Shown piece by piece: positions 1 through 6,874 of a DNA stretch of 6,874 nt. The notes under the pieces were generated by a model that worked only from the letters and a program-made list of their open reading frames with translations, searched no databases and had not been told where the DNA came from. Source of the DNA: Candidatus Marinamargulisbacteria bacterium SCGC AAA071-K20 (GTDB taxonomy: Bacteria; Margulisbacteria; Marinamargulisbacteria; GCA-2716485; AAA071-K20); NCBI GenBank assembly GCA_003265975.1, contig QFBU01000065.1:1-6874 (forward strand). Reading direction: 5' to 3'. The position numbers and the translations under genes were made by a program. Numbering within the stretch: position 1 is the stretch's first letter; each line of letters opens with the position of its first letter.

Positions 1-1529
1 AAGCACTTAAGTCTGACGATAAATCACTTCGAGAATTAGCGCTTAACGCAATTGCAAATGACATTAATTTCGTACCAGACTGGGGTCAAAACAGACTTCG
101 AGGGATGCTGGAATCAAGACCCGACTGGTGTATTAGCAGACAACGAAGTTGGGGCTTACCTATTCCTTCATTCAGGCAAGAAAACGGAGACGTATTTATG
201 ACAACAGCGTCTATTAAAGCCGTTGGAGAAACCTTTGCAACTCAAGGATCAGATGCCTGGTTCAAAAGTTCTCCCGTAGAAATACTTGCAAATTACGATG
301 TCAAAAGCGACCCAGAAGCACCTGAGGGATTAAAAATAGAAACACTAGAAAAAATGTACGATATTTTTGATGTATGGTTTGAAAGTGGGTCATCTTGGAA
401 TGCGGTACTAAATGAGCGCAATTTAGGATACCCAGCTGATTTATATCTAGAAGGATCCGACCAACATAGAGGGTGGTTTCATTTATCACTACTTCCTTCT
501 TTAGGTGTAAATAAGATTTCACCATTTAAAACGGTTCTCACACACGGCTTTATTGTAGACAAAAATGGCCGAAAAATGAGTAAATCTGAGGGTAATGCTA
601 TTAATGTTGAAGATTTATTAAAACAATACGGTGCTGAAGTATGTCGATGGTGGGTAAGTACGCTCGCCTTTGAAAATGATATTAAAGTAGATATGAGCTT
701 CTTTAAGGTCGCCTCAGATTCTTACAGAAAAATTAGAAACACATTAAGGTTTCTCTTAAGCAATATATTCGACTTAGACGTAAATGAGGCTAATGCAGAA
801 AAAAGAATGCAATTATTATCTCAAATAGACCCAACATCTATTAATTCTTACTGCCTCAAAAAGCTAACTGACCTACAAAATGACGTAAAAGAAGCCTATT
901 CAGAGTTCAAGTTCAAAACCGCTAGTACTTTAATTTATGACTTTTGTAACGATACATTATCGTCTTTATACTGTGTTGCTGTTAAAGATCGGCTTTATTG
1001 TGATGCTAAAAATTCTAAACGAAGAATCGAAACACAGTACACCCTTTGGCAAACAGTAGATACCCTGTGCCATCTTTTAGCACCCTTATTGCCCCATACA
1101 GCCGACGAAGTGTTTCAAGCCCTATACAACAACAAAAATGAGAGTATTCATCTTAAAACAGGCCAAAATATAGCCTTTGAGACCAGTAATGACTGGGACA
1201 AACTGCTAGAAATTAGGTCAGAAGTTCTGAAATCACTTGAAAACAGTAAAGAACAAGGTATTGAAAACACACTTGATGCAGGTATTCTTATTGGTAAAGA
1301 GTCAAATCTCCTAAGCGCCTTTCAAGACGATTTAGCCGATATATTCACAGTTTCCAGAGTCACGATTACAGAAGACGCCACAGAATTAAGTGTTACTGAC
1401 CTCAGAAATGAGCCTAGGTGCGAACGCTCTTGGAAACGAGATTCAACTGTAAAAGAACGAGAAAATGGTAGCGTCTTATCTGACAGGGATTATGACGCTT
1501 TCCAGTATTCTGAAAGCATTTATAAATAA
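1..1529 (+). CDS. ileS: Isoleucine--tRNA ligase (IleRS), C-terminal part; 5' end outside window
   Basis: This cytoplasmic class I synthetase attaches isoleucine to tRNA-Ile. The reading frame is already open at the left edge (first full codon at base 3), so the Met at 105 is internal, not a start; it lies just before the family block RPDWCISRQR. Other landmarks are DVWFESGSSW, then DLYLEGSDQHRGW (438-476), KMSKS for ATP binding (573-587), and a helical anticodon-binding domain with APLLPHTADEVF (1080-1115). About 508 residues are visible. By comparison with E. coli IleRS, roughly 400 are missing upstream, including HIGH and most of the CP1 editing domain. The C-terminal zinc-finger region is recognisable (from Cys at 1419) but three of its four usual Cys are replaced: Ser at 1428, Ser at 1479 and Asp at 1488. 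The stop is TAA at 1527-1529. The gene converges on the downstream minus-strand operon. Identity is certain; the tail chemistry is unusual. Confidence 0.97.
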   Translation, partial: ALKSDDKSLRELALNAIANDINFVPDWGQNRLRGMLESRPDWCISRQRSWGLPIPSFRQENGDVFMTTASIKAVGETFATQGSDAWFKSSPVEILANYDVKSDPEAPEGLKIETLEKMYDIFDVWFESGSSWNAVLNERNLGYPADLYLEGSDQHRGWFHLSLLPSLGVNKISPFKTVLTHGFIVDKNGRKMSKSEGNAINVEDLLKQYGAEVCRWWVSTLAFENDIKVDMSFFKVASDSYRKIRNTLRFLLSNIFDLDVNEANAEKRMQLLSQIDPTSINSYCLKKLTDLQNDVKEAYSEFKFKTASTLIYDFCNDTLSSLYCVAVKDRLYCDAKNSKRRIETQYTLWQTVDTLCHLLAPLLPHTADEVFQALYNNKNESIHLKTGQNIAFETSNDWDKLLEIRSEVLKSLENSKEQGIENTLDAGILIGKESNLLSAFQDDLADIFTVSRVTITEDATELSVTDLRNEPRCERSWKRDSTVKERENGSVLSDRDYDAFQYSESIYK

Positions 1530-1659
1530 AAACTTTCAGAACCAGTTGGAGACTTTTTAGAACCAGAATGCGACGTCGAAGAAATTGATTACAGTAGTCC
1601 CCTTGAAGTTTCTCAATCTAGGGTTTCTTCAATATCAGTTCACTAAAATAGTATTTGTT
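1530..1659. other. Convergent intergenic gap with in-frame open extension of ileS
   Basis: This 130-nt gap lies between the ileS stop and the stop of the minus-strand kinase. In the ileS frame, 38 sense codons follow the TAA before a second TAA at 1644-1646. The peptide is acidic (it starts KLSEPVGDFLEPE) and has no in-frame ATG, so it is not an independent gene. An imperfect direct repeat, GTTTCTCAAT (1608-1617) and GTTTCTTCAAT (1623-1633), is present. I found only weak inverted repeats: GAAGAAA (1578-1584) with TTTCTTC (1624-1630) across a long loop, and ACTA/TAGT at 1642-1652. No convincing intrinsic terminator with a GC-rich stem and U-tract is visible for either gene. Confidence 0.6.
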
Positions 1660-2643
1660 TTAAGAACTAAATGAAATGACTTCAGACAGATGTTTTTCTT
1701 GCAACCTGGGCCCAAAAGTAGAGACCACTCGAGAAGAAATATAACAGCCTAGCTTACCGGCTTCTTCTAACGATTGCCCCTTAGCTAAGGCAGCTAAAAA
1801 GCCGCCAGCAAACGAGTCTCCAGCTCCAGTAGTATCGACAGCTTTAACATCAAATCCTGAAATAGATAGTTGTTCAGATTTAGTAACAATTAAAGCTCCA
1901 TCAGCACCTAATGTTATTGCACATAGTGGAACAAGTTTTCTAAGCTCACTCACCGCTGAGGATAAATCAGCTGTTTTTGTAAATGCCAATGCTTCGTCTT
2001 TATTACAAAATATAATATCTGTCTCTGCTACCAATTTACTCATGTCATCATAGAAAAATTCAACAATACTAGGATCCGACAAACTAAGAGCTGTCTTCAC
2101 ACCCTTTGCTTTTGCAATTTCTTTAGCCTTTAATGCGGCCTCCAAAGAAGGTTTTGTACACACTAAGTATCCTTCAATATAAAGATACTTTGACTCTCCA
2201 AGGGCTGTTTCATTAAGATCAGCTATAGAAAACTGACTGGTAATACCCAAAAAAGTATTCATGCTTCTATCTGCATCTGGAGTAATTAATACAAAACAAG
2301 TTCCGGTAGTACCCGCTTGAGCACTATCTTCAGACATATTCGTACTAACCTCATGATCTTTAAGATCTTTAATATAAAAGCGGCCCATTTCATCTGATGC
2401 TACCTTTGAAGAAAAATAGTTTTGAGTTCCTAACATTGTAGAACTTATAATAGTATTTGCTGCAGACCCGCCACAGGCTCGCCTTATTTGACGCCCTTCA
2501 AACCCAGCATTCAATTCTTTAAGCCTATCTTCTTCTATTAGAGCCATAAGTCCTTTTTCTATTCCCAAATCAGCTAGCGTTTTCTCTGCGACATCAACTT
2601 CTGCATCTACTAATGCATTACCTATTCCGTATATATCAAACAT
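1660..2643 (-). CDS. PfkB-family carbohydrate/nucleoside kinase, adenosine kinase-like
   Basis: This is a cytoplasmic ribokinase-fold kinase of 327 residues, full length for the family. It transfers the ATP gamma-phosphate to a hydroxymethyl group of a sugar or nucleoside. Visible motifs are the N-terminal strand GIGNALVDA with Asp13, expected to contact the substrate ribose hydroxyls; the first PfkB glycine motif GGSAANT (58-64); NKDE (214-217), the N-x-x-E motif for Mg/phosphate; and the C-terminal signature DTTGAGDSFAGGF (270-282), with Asp276 as catalytic base and an anion hole at GAGD. The overall arrangement resembles bacterial proteins annotated as adenosine kinase, but PfkB substrate cannot be read reliably from motifs; ribokinase- or fructokinase-like activity remains possible. 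The start ATG (2641-2643) overlaps the end of the upstream pantothenate kinase gene by 8 nt, indicating an operon with translational coupling. Confidence 0.9.
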   Translation of the reverse strand: MFDIYGIGNALVDAEVDVAEKTLADLGIEKGLMALIEEDRLKELNAGFEGRQIRRACGGSAANTIISSTMLGTQNYFSSKVASDEMGRFYIKDLKDHEVSTNMSEDSAQAGTTGTCFVLITPDADRSMNTFLGITSQFSIADLNETALGESKYLYIEGYLVCTKPSLEAALKAKEIAKAKGVKTALSLSDPSIVEFFYDDMSKLVAETDIIFCNKDEALAFTKTADLSSAVSELRKLVPLCAITLGADGALIVTKSEQLSISGFDVKAVDTTGAGDSFAGGFLAALAKGQSLEEAGKLGCYISSRVVSTFGPRLQEKHLSEVISFSS

Positions 2644-3376
2644 TATTTTTCACACCTTTCTTTAAATGACTTGAAATTACCTGGAGGCCTTTTAGTATTA
2701 AACGATCATCAAATACATCTACATCTAAAGACTCCTTAAACACATCCAACCCCTTACCAGTTCCTAAAACAAATAAATTCTTATGCATAGCTTTAAATGA
2801 CTTTATAAATCCATTAATCATATAAATATAGCCATTGTATAAACCTACCTCTACCGCTTCTTTCGTAGACTTTCCTAACAAAACGTTTTGTTTTTGAACT
2901 TCAATATAAGGAATTTTTTCGGTGTAATCTTCTAACGCTTTAGACGAAATTCCCATTCCTGGTAAAATAGCTCCGCCCTGATAAACTCCTTTTTCGTCGA
3001 TTAAACAAAAGGTTATAGCCGTGCCAGAGTCAATTATTAAAGTAGGGTGAGGATAATGATGATAAGCCGCACAAGCATTTACCAGTCTGTCTGCCCCAAT
3101 TTGAGAATCACTTTGCATGTTAATTGAAATGAGTGGGATATTATTTGCAGTAACAAAAACAACATTAGTAAGATCTTTTAACTGATCACTTACCTTTGGA
3201 ACCACAGAAGACACAATAACCCGGCTAAAGGCTTCCAGATCAAATGACTTCCAACTAGTAGAAAACAGAGCTGTTTTAACTACAAGCTCTGCCCCAATCT
3301 TATCGTCAAACAACTCAGCTAGAACTGTGTTAGAATTTCCAATATCAACAAGTAAAATAGACTCTTTTTTAGACAT
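2636..3376 (-). CDS. coaX: Type III pantothenate kinase (CoaX)
   Basis: This cytoplasmic enzyme phosphorylates pantothenate to 4'-phosphopantothenate, the first step of coenzyme A synthesis. The type III enzymes belong to the ASKHA fold, need a monovalent cation and are not feedback-inhibited by CoA, unlike CoaA. The 246-residue protein is normal length. Motifs in order are DIGNSNT (11-17, phosphate-1 loop), SSVVP (56-60), IGADRL (93-98; Asp96 in the position of the catalytic base), DSGTAIT (116-122, phosphate-2/adenosine) and GGAILPG (134-140). The ATG at 3376 is the only ATG downstream of an in-frame stop (minus-strand TGA at 3401-3403), and a GGAG lies five bases upstream. It is first in a two-gene unit, overlapping the kinase gene by 8 nt, and is divergent from the glutamate dehydrogenase gene. 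No residue expected in the motifs appears to be missing. Confidence 0.95.
   Translation of the reverse strand: MSKKESILLVDIGNSNTVLAELFDDKIGAELVVKTALFSTSWKSFDLEAFSRVIVSSVVPKVSDQLKDLTNVVFVTANNIPLISINMQSDSQIGADRLVNACAAYHHYPHPTLIIDSGTAITFCLIDEKGVYQGGAILPGMGISSKALEDYTEKIPYIEVQKQNVLLGKSTKEAVEVGLYNGYIYMINGFIKSFKAMHKNLFVLGTGKGLDVFKESLDVDVFDDRLILKGLQVISSHLKKGVKNNV
2653..2660 (-). promoter_or_regulatory. Ribosome binding site of the PfkB kinase, inside coaX
   Basis: The minus strand reads GAAAGGTG here, with nine bases before the ATG at 2643. The site lies within the last codons of coaX, whose TGA (2636-2638) falls just inside the kinase gene. This supports the chosen start and coupled translation of the pair. 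Confidence 0.6.
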
Positions 3377-3381
3377 AACTA

Positions 3382-3385
3382 CTCC
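3382..3385 (-). promoter_or_regulatory. Ribosome binding site of coaX
   Basis: The minus strand carries GGAG, then TAGTT, then the ATG at 3376. The five-base spacer is good Shine-Dalgarno geometry and supports the coaX start. Confidence 0.7.
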
Positions 3386-3436
3386 ATTATAGTCGTCATT
3401 TCAAAATATTTGTAGGGTGAACTCGCAAACTGAACC

Positions 3437-3466
3437 TTTTCAAAATTAAGGAACTTAAGGTACAAT
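3437..3466 (+). promoter_or_regulatory. Candidate sigma70-type promoter for the glutamate dehydrogenase gene
   Basis: A -35-like TTTTCA (3437-3442, 4 of 6 to consensus) and a -10-like TACAAT (3461-3466, 5 of 6) are separated by 18 bases. Transcription would begin near 3473, giving a leader of about 32 nt before the ATG at 3505 and leaving the ribosome binding site in the transcript. An alternative -35, TTCAAA (3439-3444), would give a 16-base spacer. This is pattern matching in AT-rich DNA only. Confidence 0.4.
3446..3463. repeat. 9-nt tandem repeat in the divergent promoter region
   Basis: TTAAGGAAC (3446-3454) is followed at once by TTAAGGTAC (3455-3463), identical at 8 of 9 positions. The same stretch contains the inverted repeat TTAAG-GAA-CTTAA (3446-3458). 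It sits in the spacer of the candidate gdh promoter and overlaps its -10 element, so it could be an operator for a dimeric regulator. That role is inference. Confidence 0.4.
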
Positions 3467-3494
3467 TCACCTCATAAATTTATAAATTACGAGC

Positions 3495-3500
3495 AAAGGG
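3495..3500 (+). promoter_or_regulatory. Ribosome binding site of the glutamate dehydrogenase gene
   Basis: AAAGGG lies four bases before the ATG at 3505. An in-frame TAA at 3475-3477 closes the frame upstream, and no other ATG lies between, so the start is well defined. The spacing is slightly short and the site is modest in strength. Confidence 0.55.
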
Positions 3501-3504
3501 TATT

Positions 3505-6500
3505 ATGAAAAAAGAATCATCAGCTCAAGTTAAAAACACAAAAAATACCATCAAGGATGTACTATCACACCTACCTAAAGACACTCAGCTACATACTTTT
3601 GCATCCATCTATCTACAATCTATTCCTGAGAGATCCACTGAAACAGTTGAAGAGCTCAGTACCTTTATTGTAGAGAGATTCGAATATGTTAAAGCAGGAT
3701 TATCAAAACCACTAAATCATAAATGCTATCTCCCTAAAAAAAGTCACTCAAACGAGGATATCGGAATACTCGAAATAGTTTGTAAAGACGCTAGATACCT
3801 CGTTGAAAGCATTGAGTCACTACTAGCCAAACATAACCACAGCATCATCAAACTACACCACCCTATTTTTAATATAACTACCTCTAAAAACGGAACTATT
3901 AAGACAGTAGAAAAAGCGGCTCAACAAATAGACTCATTAATTTCAGCGATTTATATTGAGTTTAATAACATGAACAAAAATGACCTTTCTAAACTAAATG
4001 AGGATGTTAAAAGGTGCTTAATAGCTACTCAGCTTTCAAACAATGCAAGCTCAGACATACATAAAGTATTATCGATTGTTCATTCAAAAGTAAAAAATAC
4101 ACCTACACCTGCCACACAATTTCATAAAGAATGGATAGACCTAATTGATTGGCTAAAAGACTCTAATTTCTCATTTTTTGGTTCTACTGAATTCGACCTA
4201 AATATCAAAAAAAATAATGTCATTGAAGTAAAAAACATTAAAAGTTCTGGACACGGAGCTCTAGACAACTCCTACTTAAAAATAGATCAAGACAACCTTT
4301 TAAAAACACTAACAACCCAAGTTGAACGCCTAAAGGACTACAGATCGCCCTTTCTTTTTGACGTTATTAAAGTGCCTAGCCCTATTAAAATTTCAGCAAA
4401 CTTAATGAGACTAAGTTTAAAAATACCAATCTCAAAAACAAAAATAAAAGAGTACAATTTCATTGGCTTACTAAGAAGAAGTTCTTTACATGTTAAAAAT
4501 ACAAATACCCCTATTATCCGTTTAAAAATAAACACATTTTTTGAAGATCACAACATATTGCCAGGAAGTTATGACTATAATCAAGTTATTCGATATTTTA
4601 CAATCACGCCAAAGTACGAATTATTTAGAACACCTACAAAGTTACTAGCCAATATAACGAATGACTTACTATCTACAATCAATCCTAATGACGTGTACTT
4701 GTTTAATTACGGTAAAATTGATCCTACAAGACATCTTTATATAGTGGTTTTACCTTCAAATATTAGTTCAAGTTCAAAAATACAAGATATCAAAGAATTT
4801 TTCTCTGAAAAAATAAAGCATACAGACTCCGAAATGGTTATTATTCCAGGTGATCGTCAAACTAGGCTTCACTTTTATTTTGACCAAGTTCAAGAAAAAA
4901 AAGGTAAAATAACACCACTTAACGATGACGAATTAGAAAGAGAGCTCAAGTCTCTAATTAAACCTTGGAGGTCACTTTTATTAGACGAACTTATAAAAAA
5001 CTTTACAGGCGTCTTCTCCAAACAATTATTTAAAAAATATGCCAACGCATTTCCAAACCATTATAAGGTCATGAGAAGCATTCAGGATACAGTAAGAGAT
5101 ATTAAGTTTTTAGAACTAGTTAAAAAAACAAAAGAGGTTCAATTTAACTTAGTGCCATTTGTTCATCCTGACTCTGTCATTGCTAGCAAAGCGTCTATTT
5201 TGATTGTCTACAATAAAAATAAAATCGACTTAACAAATATCATGCCTCTTTTACAAAATTTAAATATTCACGTGTTTGATGAAATAACAACCCGAATAGG
5301 CCCCCCAGAAAATGTAATCAGTTACATCCATTCGTTTAGGATTGTAGATACTAATTACAAAAAGATTGATGAGGAATATTTTTTCCCTAAATTAATTTCT
5401 GTACTTGAAGCTGTTTTCAAAGGATACACAGCCAACGACACGCTAAATGGGTTGGTATTACTTTCTGGTACGCATTGGAGAGACATCAATATTTTACAAA
5501 CTTATAGAAACTATTACTTACAAATTGATAGCAGCTACAGCAAAGAAAAAATAAATTTAACCTTATTAAAATATACAGAATCAACAAACTTACTTATTGA
5601 TTATTTTACGACTAAATTTTCAACACATATCGACTTCAAAAATGCAAAGGTACGGGCAGCGAAACTACCAGTCATTAAACGAACCTTTTATGACAGTCTA
5701 AAACAAGTAAAAGAATTAGCTGAAGACATTATATTAAAACAATTCTTTACACTAATTGACCATACGTTACGAACTAACTTTTATATTAAAAAAACAAATA
5801 GAGACACTTTTATTTCAATCAAAATAGACAGTAAGGCTATGAAAATTTCTCACCCTACACCATACCGAGAAATTTATGTATATGACACAGAAATGGAAGG
5901 CTGCCACCTACGATTCGGTCCTATTGCAAGAGGGGGGCTACGATGGTCCAGCCGCCCATTTGACTATAGAAAAGAAGTACTTGGCCTCGTAAATACTCAA
6001 CAAACTAAAAACGTAGTTATCGTACCTGAAGGTTCCAAGGGTGGCTTTATAACTAAAAACAAAACAGACGATTTTGCAAAAAATGGAATGAAACAATACC
6101 AAAAGTTTATTATGGGTCTATTAGACATCACAGATTCGTTAGATGTTAAACGCAAGGTAATTCATCCTGATTCTGTAATTAGATACGACGATCCTGACCC
6201 TTATTTAGTAGTAGCCGCGGACAAAGGTACTGCTCAATTTTCTGATTTTGCTAACGATATTTCAAAGAAATATAATTTTTGGCTTGGAGACGCTTTTGCT
6301 TCTGGTGGGTCTAACGGATACAACCACAAAGAAGTCGGAATTACAGCCAAAGGAGCTTGGGAATGTGTGAAGCTTCATTTTCTTGAAAGTGGTAAAGACA
6401 TTGAAAAAGAATCATTCACAGTTGTAGGAATTGGAGATATGGCTGGTGATGTTTTTGGTAACGGAATGTTATTAAGTGAGAATATTAAATTACTAGTGGC

Positions 6501-6874
6501 ATTCAATCACATTCACATCTTTGTTGATCCTAACCCTGATACAAAAACCAGTTTCAAAGAAAGACAACGCCTATTTAATTTAGAAAGAAGTAGTTGGAAA
6601 GACTACAACACTAAATGTATTAGTAAAGGTGGTGGTGTATTTGATAGAAATTCTAGAGAAATCAAACTTAGCCCTGAAATCAAAAAATTAATTAATTCAG
6701 AAAAATACATGTTAAATGGGGAAGAACTCATTAAGTCCTTACTTAAAGTACAAGCAGACTTGCTATGGGCAGGTGGAATTGGAACATATATTAAAGCCGA
6801 CCATGAGACACATATGCAAGTAAGTGACCCGGCCAATGATTCTGTAAGAATTAATCACTCTGAAAGCCAATTTT
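3505..6874 (+). CDS. gdhB: NAD-specific glutamate dehydrogenase, large 180-kDa class (GDH180), 3' end outside window
   Basis: The enzyme oxidatively deaminates L-glutamate to 2-oxoglutarate and ammonia with NAD+, a mainly catabolic role in the cytoplasm. The frame is open for 1123 codons to the window edge; family members have about 1600 residues. The N-terminal half shows the family's ACT-like/helical layout: IKLHHPIF (116-123), the block at 209-232 (EWIDLIDWLKDS..FFG), and NDTLNGLVLLSGTHWRD (644-660). LRTNF follows at 755-759. The catalytic core has GPIARGGLRW (805-814), Lys835 in TKN and Lys845 in GSKGGF (equivalents of the essential lysines of smaller GDHs), and Asp906 in AADKGTA, the probable catalytic Asp. 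The NAD-binding motif is GIGDMAG (975-981), with the second-strand acid Asp1008 in VDPNPD. AGGIGTYIKA lies near the edge. No stop or frameshift interrupts it, and codon use resembles its neighbours. The gene symbol follows Pseudomonas usage (gdh2 elsewhere). Confidence 0.95.
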   Translation, partial: MKKESSAQVKNTKNTIKDVLSHLPKDTQLHTFASIYLQSIPERSTETVEELSTFIVERFEYVKAGLSKPLNHKCYLPKKSHSNEDIGILEIVCKDARYLVESIESLLAKHNHSIIKLHHPIFNITTSKNGTIKTVEKAAQQIDSLISAIYIEFNNMNKNDLSKLNEDVKRCLIATQLSNNASSDIHKVLSIVHSKVKNTPTPATQFHKEWIDLIDWLKDSNFSFFGSTEFDLNIKKNNVIEVKNIKSSGHGALDNSYLKIDQDNLLKTLTTQVERLKDYRSPFLFDVIKVPSPIKISANLMRLSLKIPISKTKIKEYNFIGLLRRSSLHVKNTNTPIIRLKINTFFEDHNILPGSYDYNQVIRYFTITPKYELFRTPTKLLANITNDLLSTINPNDVYLFNYGKIDPTRHLYIVVLPSNISSSSKIQDIKEFFSEKIKHTDSEMVIIPGDRQTRLHFYFDQVQEKKGKITPLNDDELERELKSLIKPWRSLLLDELIKNFTGVFSKQLFKKYANAFPNHYKVMRSIQDTVRDIKFLELVKKTKEVQFNLVPFVHPDSVIASKASILIVYNKNKIDLTNIMPLLQNLNIHVFDEITTRIGPPENVISYIHSFRIVDTNYKKIDEEYFFPKLISVLEAVFKGYTANDTLNGLVLLSGTHWRDINILQTYRNYYLQIDSSYSKEKINLTLLKYTESTNLLIDYFTTKFSTHIDFKNAKVRAAKLPVIKRTFYDSLKQVKELAEDIILKQFFTLIDHTLRTNFYIKKTNRDTFISIKIDSKAMKISHPTPYREIYVYDTEMEGCHLRFGPIARGGLRWSSRPFDYRKEVLGLVNTQQTKNVVIVPEGSKGGFITKNKTDDFAKNGMKQYQKFIMGLLDITDSLDVKRKVIHPDSVIRYDDPDPYLVVAADKGTAQFSDFANDISKKYNFWLGDAFASGGSNGYNHKEVGITAKGAWECVKLHFLESGKDIEKESFTVVGIGDMAGDVFGNGMLLSENIKLLVAFNHIHIFVDPNPDTKTSFKERQRLFNLERSSWKDYNTKCISKGGGVFDRNSREIKLSPEIKKLINSEKYMLNGEELIKSLLKVQADLLWAGGIGTYIKADHETHMQVSDPANDSVRINHSESQF

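Larger units (their letters stand above)
3416..3471. promoter_or_regulatory. Inverted GGTGAA/TTCACC pair flanking the candidate gdh promoter
   Basis: GGTGAA (3416-3421) and its reverse complement TTCACC (3466-3471) are 44 bases apart and bracket the candidate promoter. A second imperfect pair lies inside it: GAACCTT (3432-3438) against AAGGTAC (3457-3463), 6 of 7 complementary. Six-base matches are expected by chance fairly often, so this is a weak operator candidate. Confidence 0.2.

Noticed and set aside
105..107. ATG at 105 as the ileS start
   Set aside because: The frame is open to the left edge and encodes conserved IleRS sequence before it; the Met lies inside the family, just before RPDWCISRQR.
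301..525. 74-codon minus-strand reading frame
   Set aside because: It lies antisense inside the conserved IleRS core, has no recognisable protein features and is a shadow frame.
1413..1529. Frameshift creating the odd IleRS tail
   Set aside because: The tail keeps family residues (CER-W-KR, L-DR) in register up to the stop, and neither of the other two frames gives a better match or stays open.
1578..1630. GAAGAAA/TTTCTTC inverted repeat as a terminator
   Set aside because: The stem is AT-rich, the loop is nearly 40 bases and no clear U-tract follows on either strand.
3386..3391. Perfect TATAAT on the minus strand upstream of coaX
   Set aside because: It adjoins the coaX ribosome binding site, so transcription would start about 3 bases before the ATG and exclude the Shine-Dalgarno sequence. 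No good -35 lies 16-18 bases upstream. A leaderless transcript is possible but not supported.
3481..3486. TATAAA as the gdh -10 element
   Set aside because: No -35 match at suitable spacing, and transcription would start almost on top of the ribosome binding site; TACAAT at 3461 fits better.
4338..4535. 65-codon minus-strand reading frame, hydrophobic-looking
   Set aside because: It is antisense to the GDH180 coding sequence. Hydrophobicity arises from the complement of Lys/Asn-rich codons.
6603..6836. 77-codon minus-strand reading frame
   Set aside because: It is antisense to the strongly conserved GDH catalytic domain and has no independent support.

Overview
This is an AT-rich bacterial chromosomal segment, packed with four genes and carrying no RNA genes, mobile elements, CRISPR arrays or phage features that I can see. 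All four genes are core or central-metabolism types: the 3' part of an isoleucyl-tRNA synthetase gene (+), a PfkB-family (adenosine kinase-like) kinase (-), a type III pantothenate kinase (-), and a large 180-kDa-class NAD-dependent glutamate dehydrogenase (+) that runs off the right edge. The gene set (CoaX-type pantothenate kinase plus GDH180) fits a free-living Gram-negative heterotroph. I cannot fix the phylum from this window; a Verrucomicrobiota/PVC-like source is only a hunch, prompted by the style of the IleRS tail.

Layout: positions 1-1529 hold the C-terminal ~508 residues of IleRS, from just before the conserved RPDWCISRQR block through KMSKS and the anticodon-binding domain to an unusual C-terminus in which three of the four expected zinc-finger cysteines are replaced. 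A 130-nt convergent gap (1530-1659) contains 38 open codons in the ileS frame directly after its TAA stop. Positions 1660-3376 form a two-gene minus-strand unit, coaX followed by the PfkB kinase. The two overlap by 8 nt, so they are very probably co-transcribed and translationally coupled. A 128-nt divergent intergenic region (3377-3504) carries both ribosome binding sites, a plausible promoter for the dehydrogenase, a 9-nt tandem repeat and an inverted GGTGAA/TTCACC pair. From 3505 to the window end a single uninterrupted reading frame of 1123 codons encodes the GDH180 N-terminal ACT-like/helical regulatory half and most of its catalytic core.

The genes do not form one pathway. CoaX makes 4'-phosphopantothenate for coenzyme A, the PfkB kinase probably salvages a nucleoside or sugar, IleRS charges tRNA, and GDH180 converts glutamate to 2-oxoglutarate plus ammonia. 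No novel multi-gene system is evident. The points worth a second look are the degenerate IleRS zinc site, the open frame after the ileS stop, the divergent regulatory half of the GDH, and the small repeats in the divergent promoter region.
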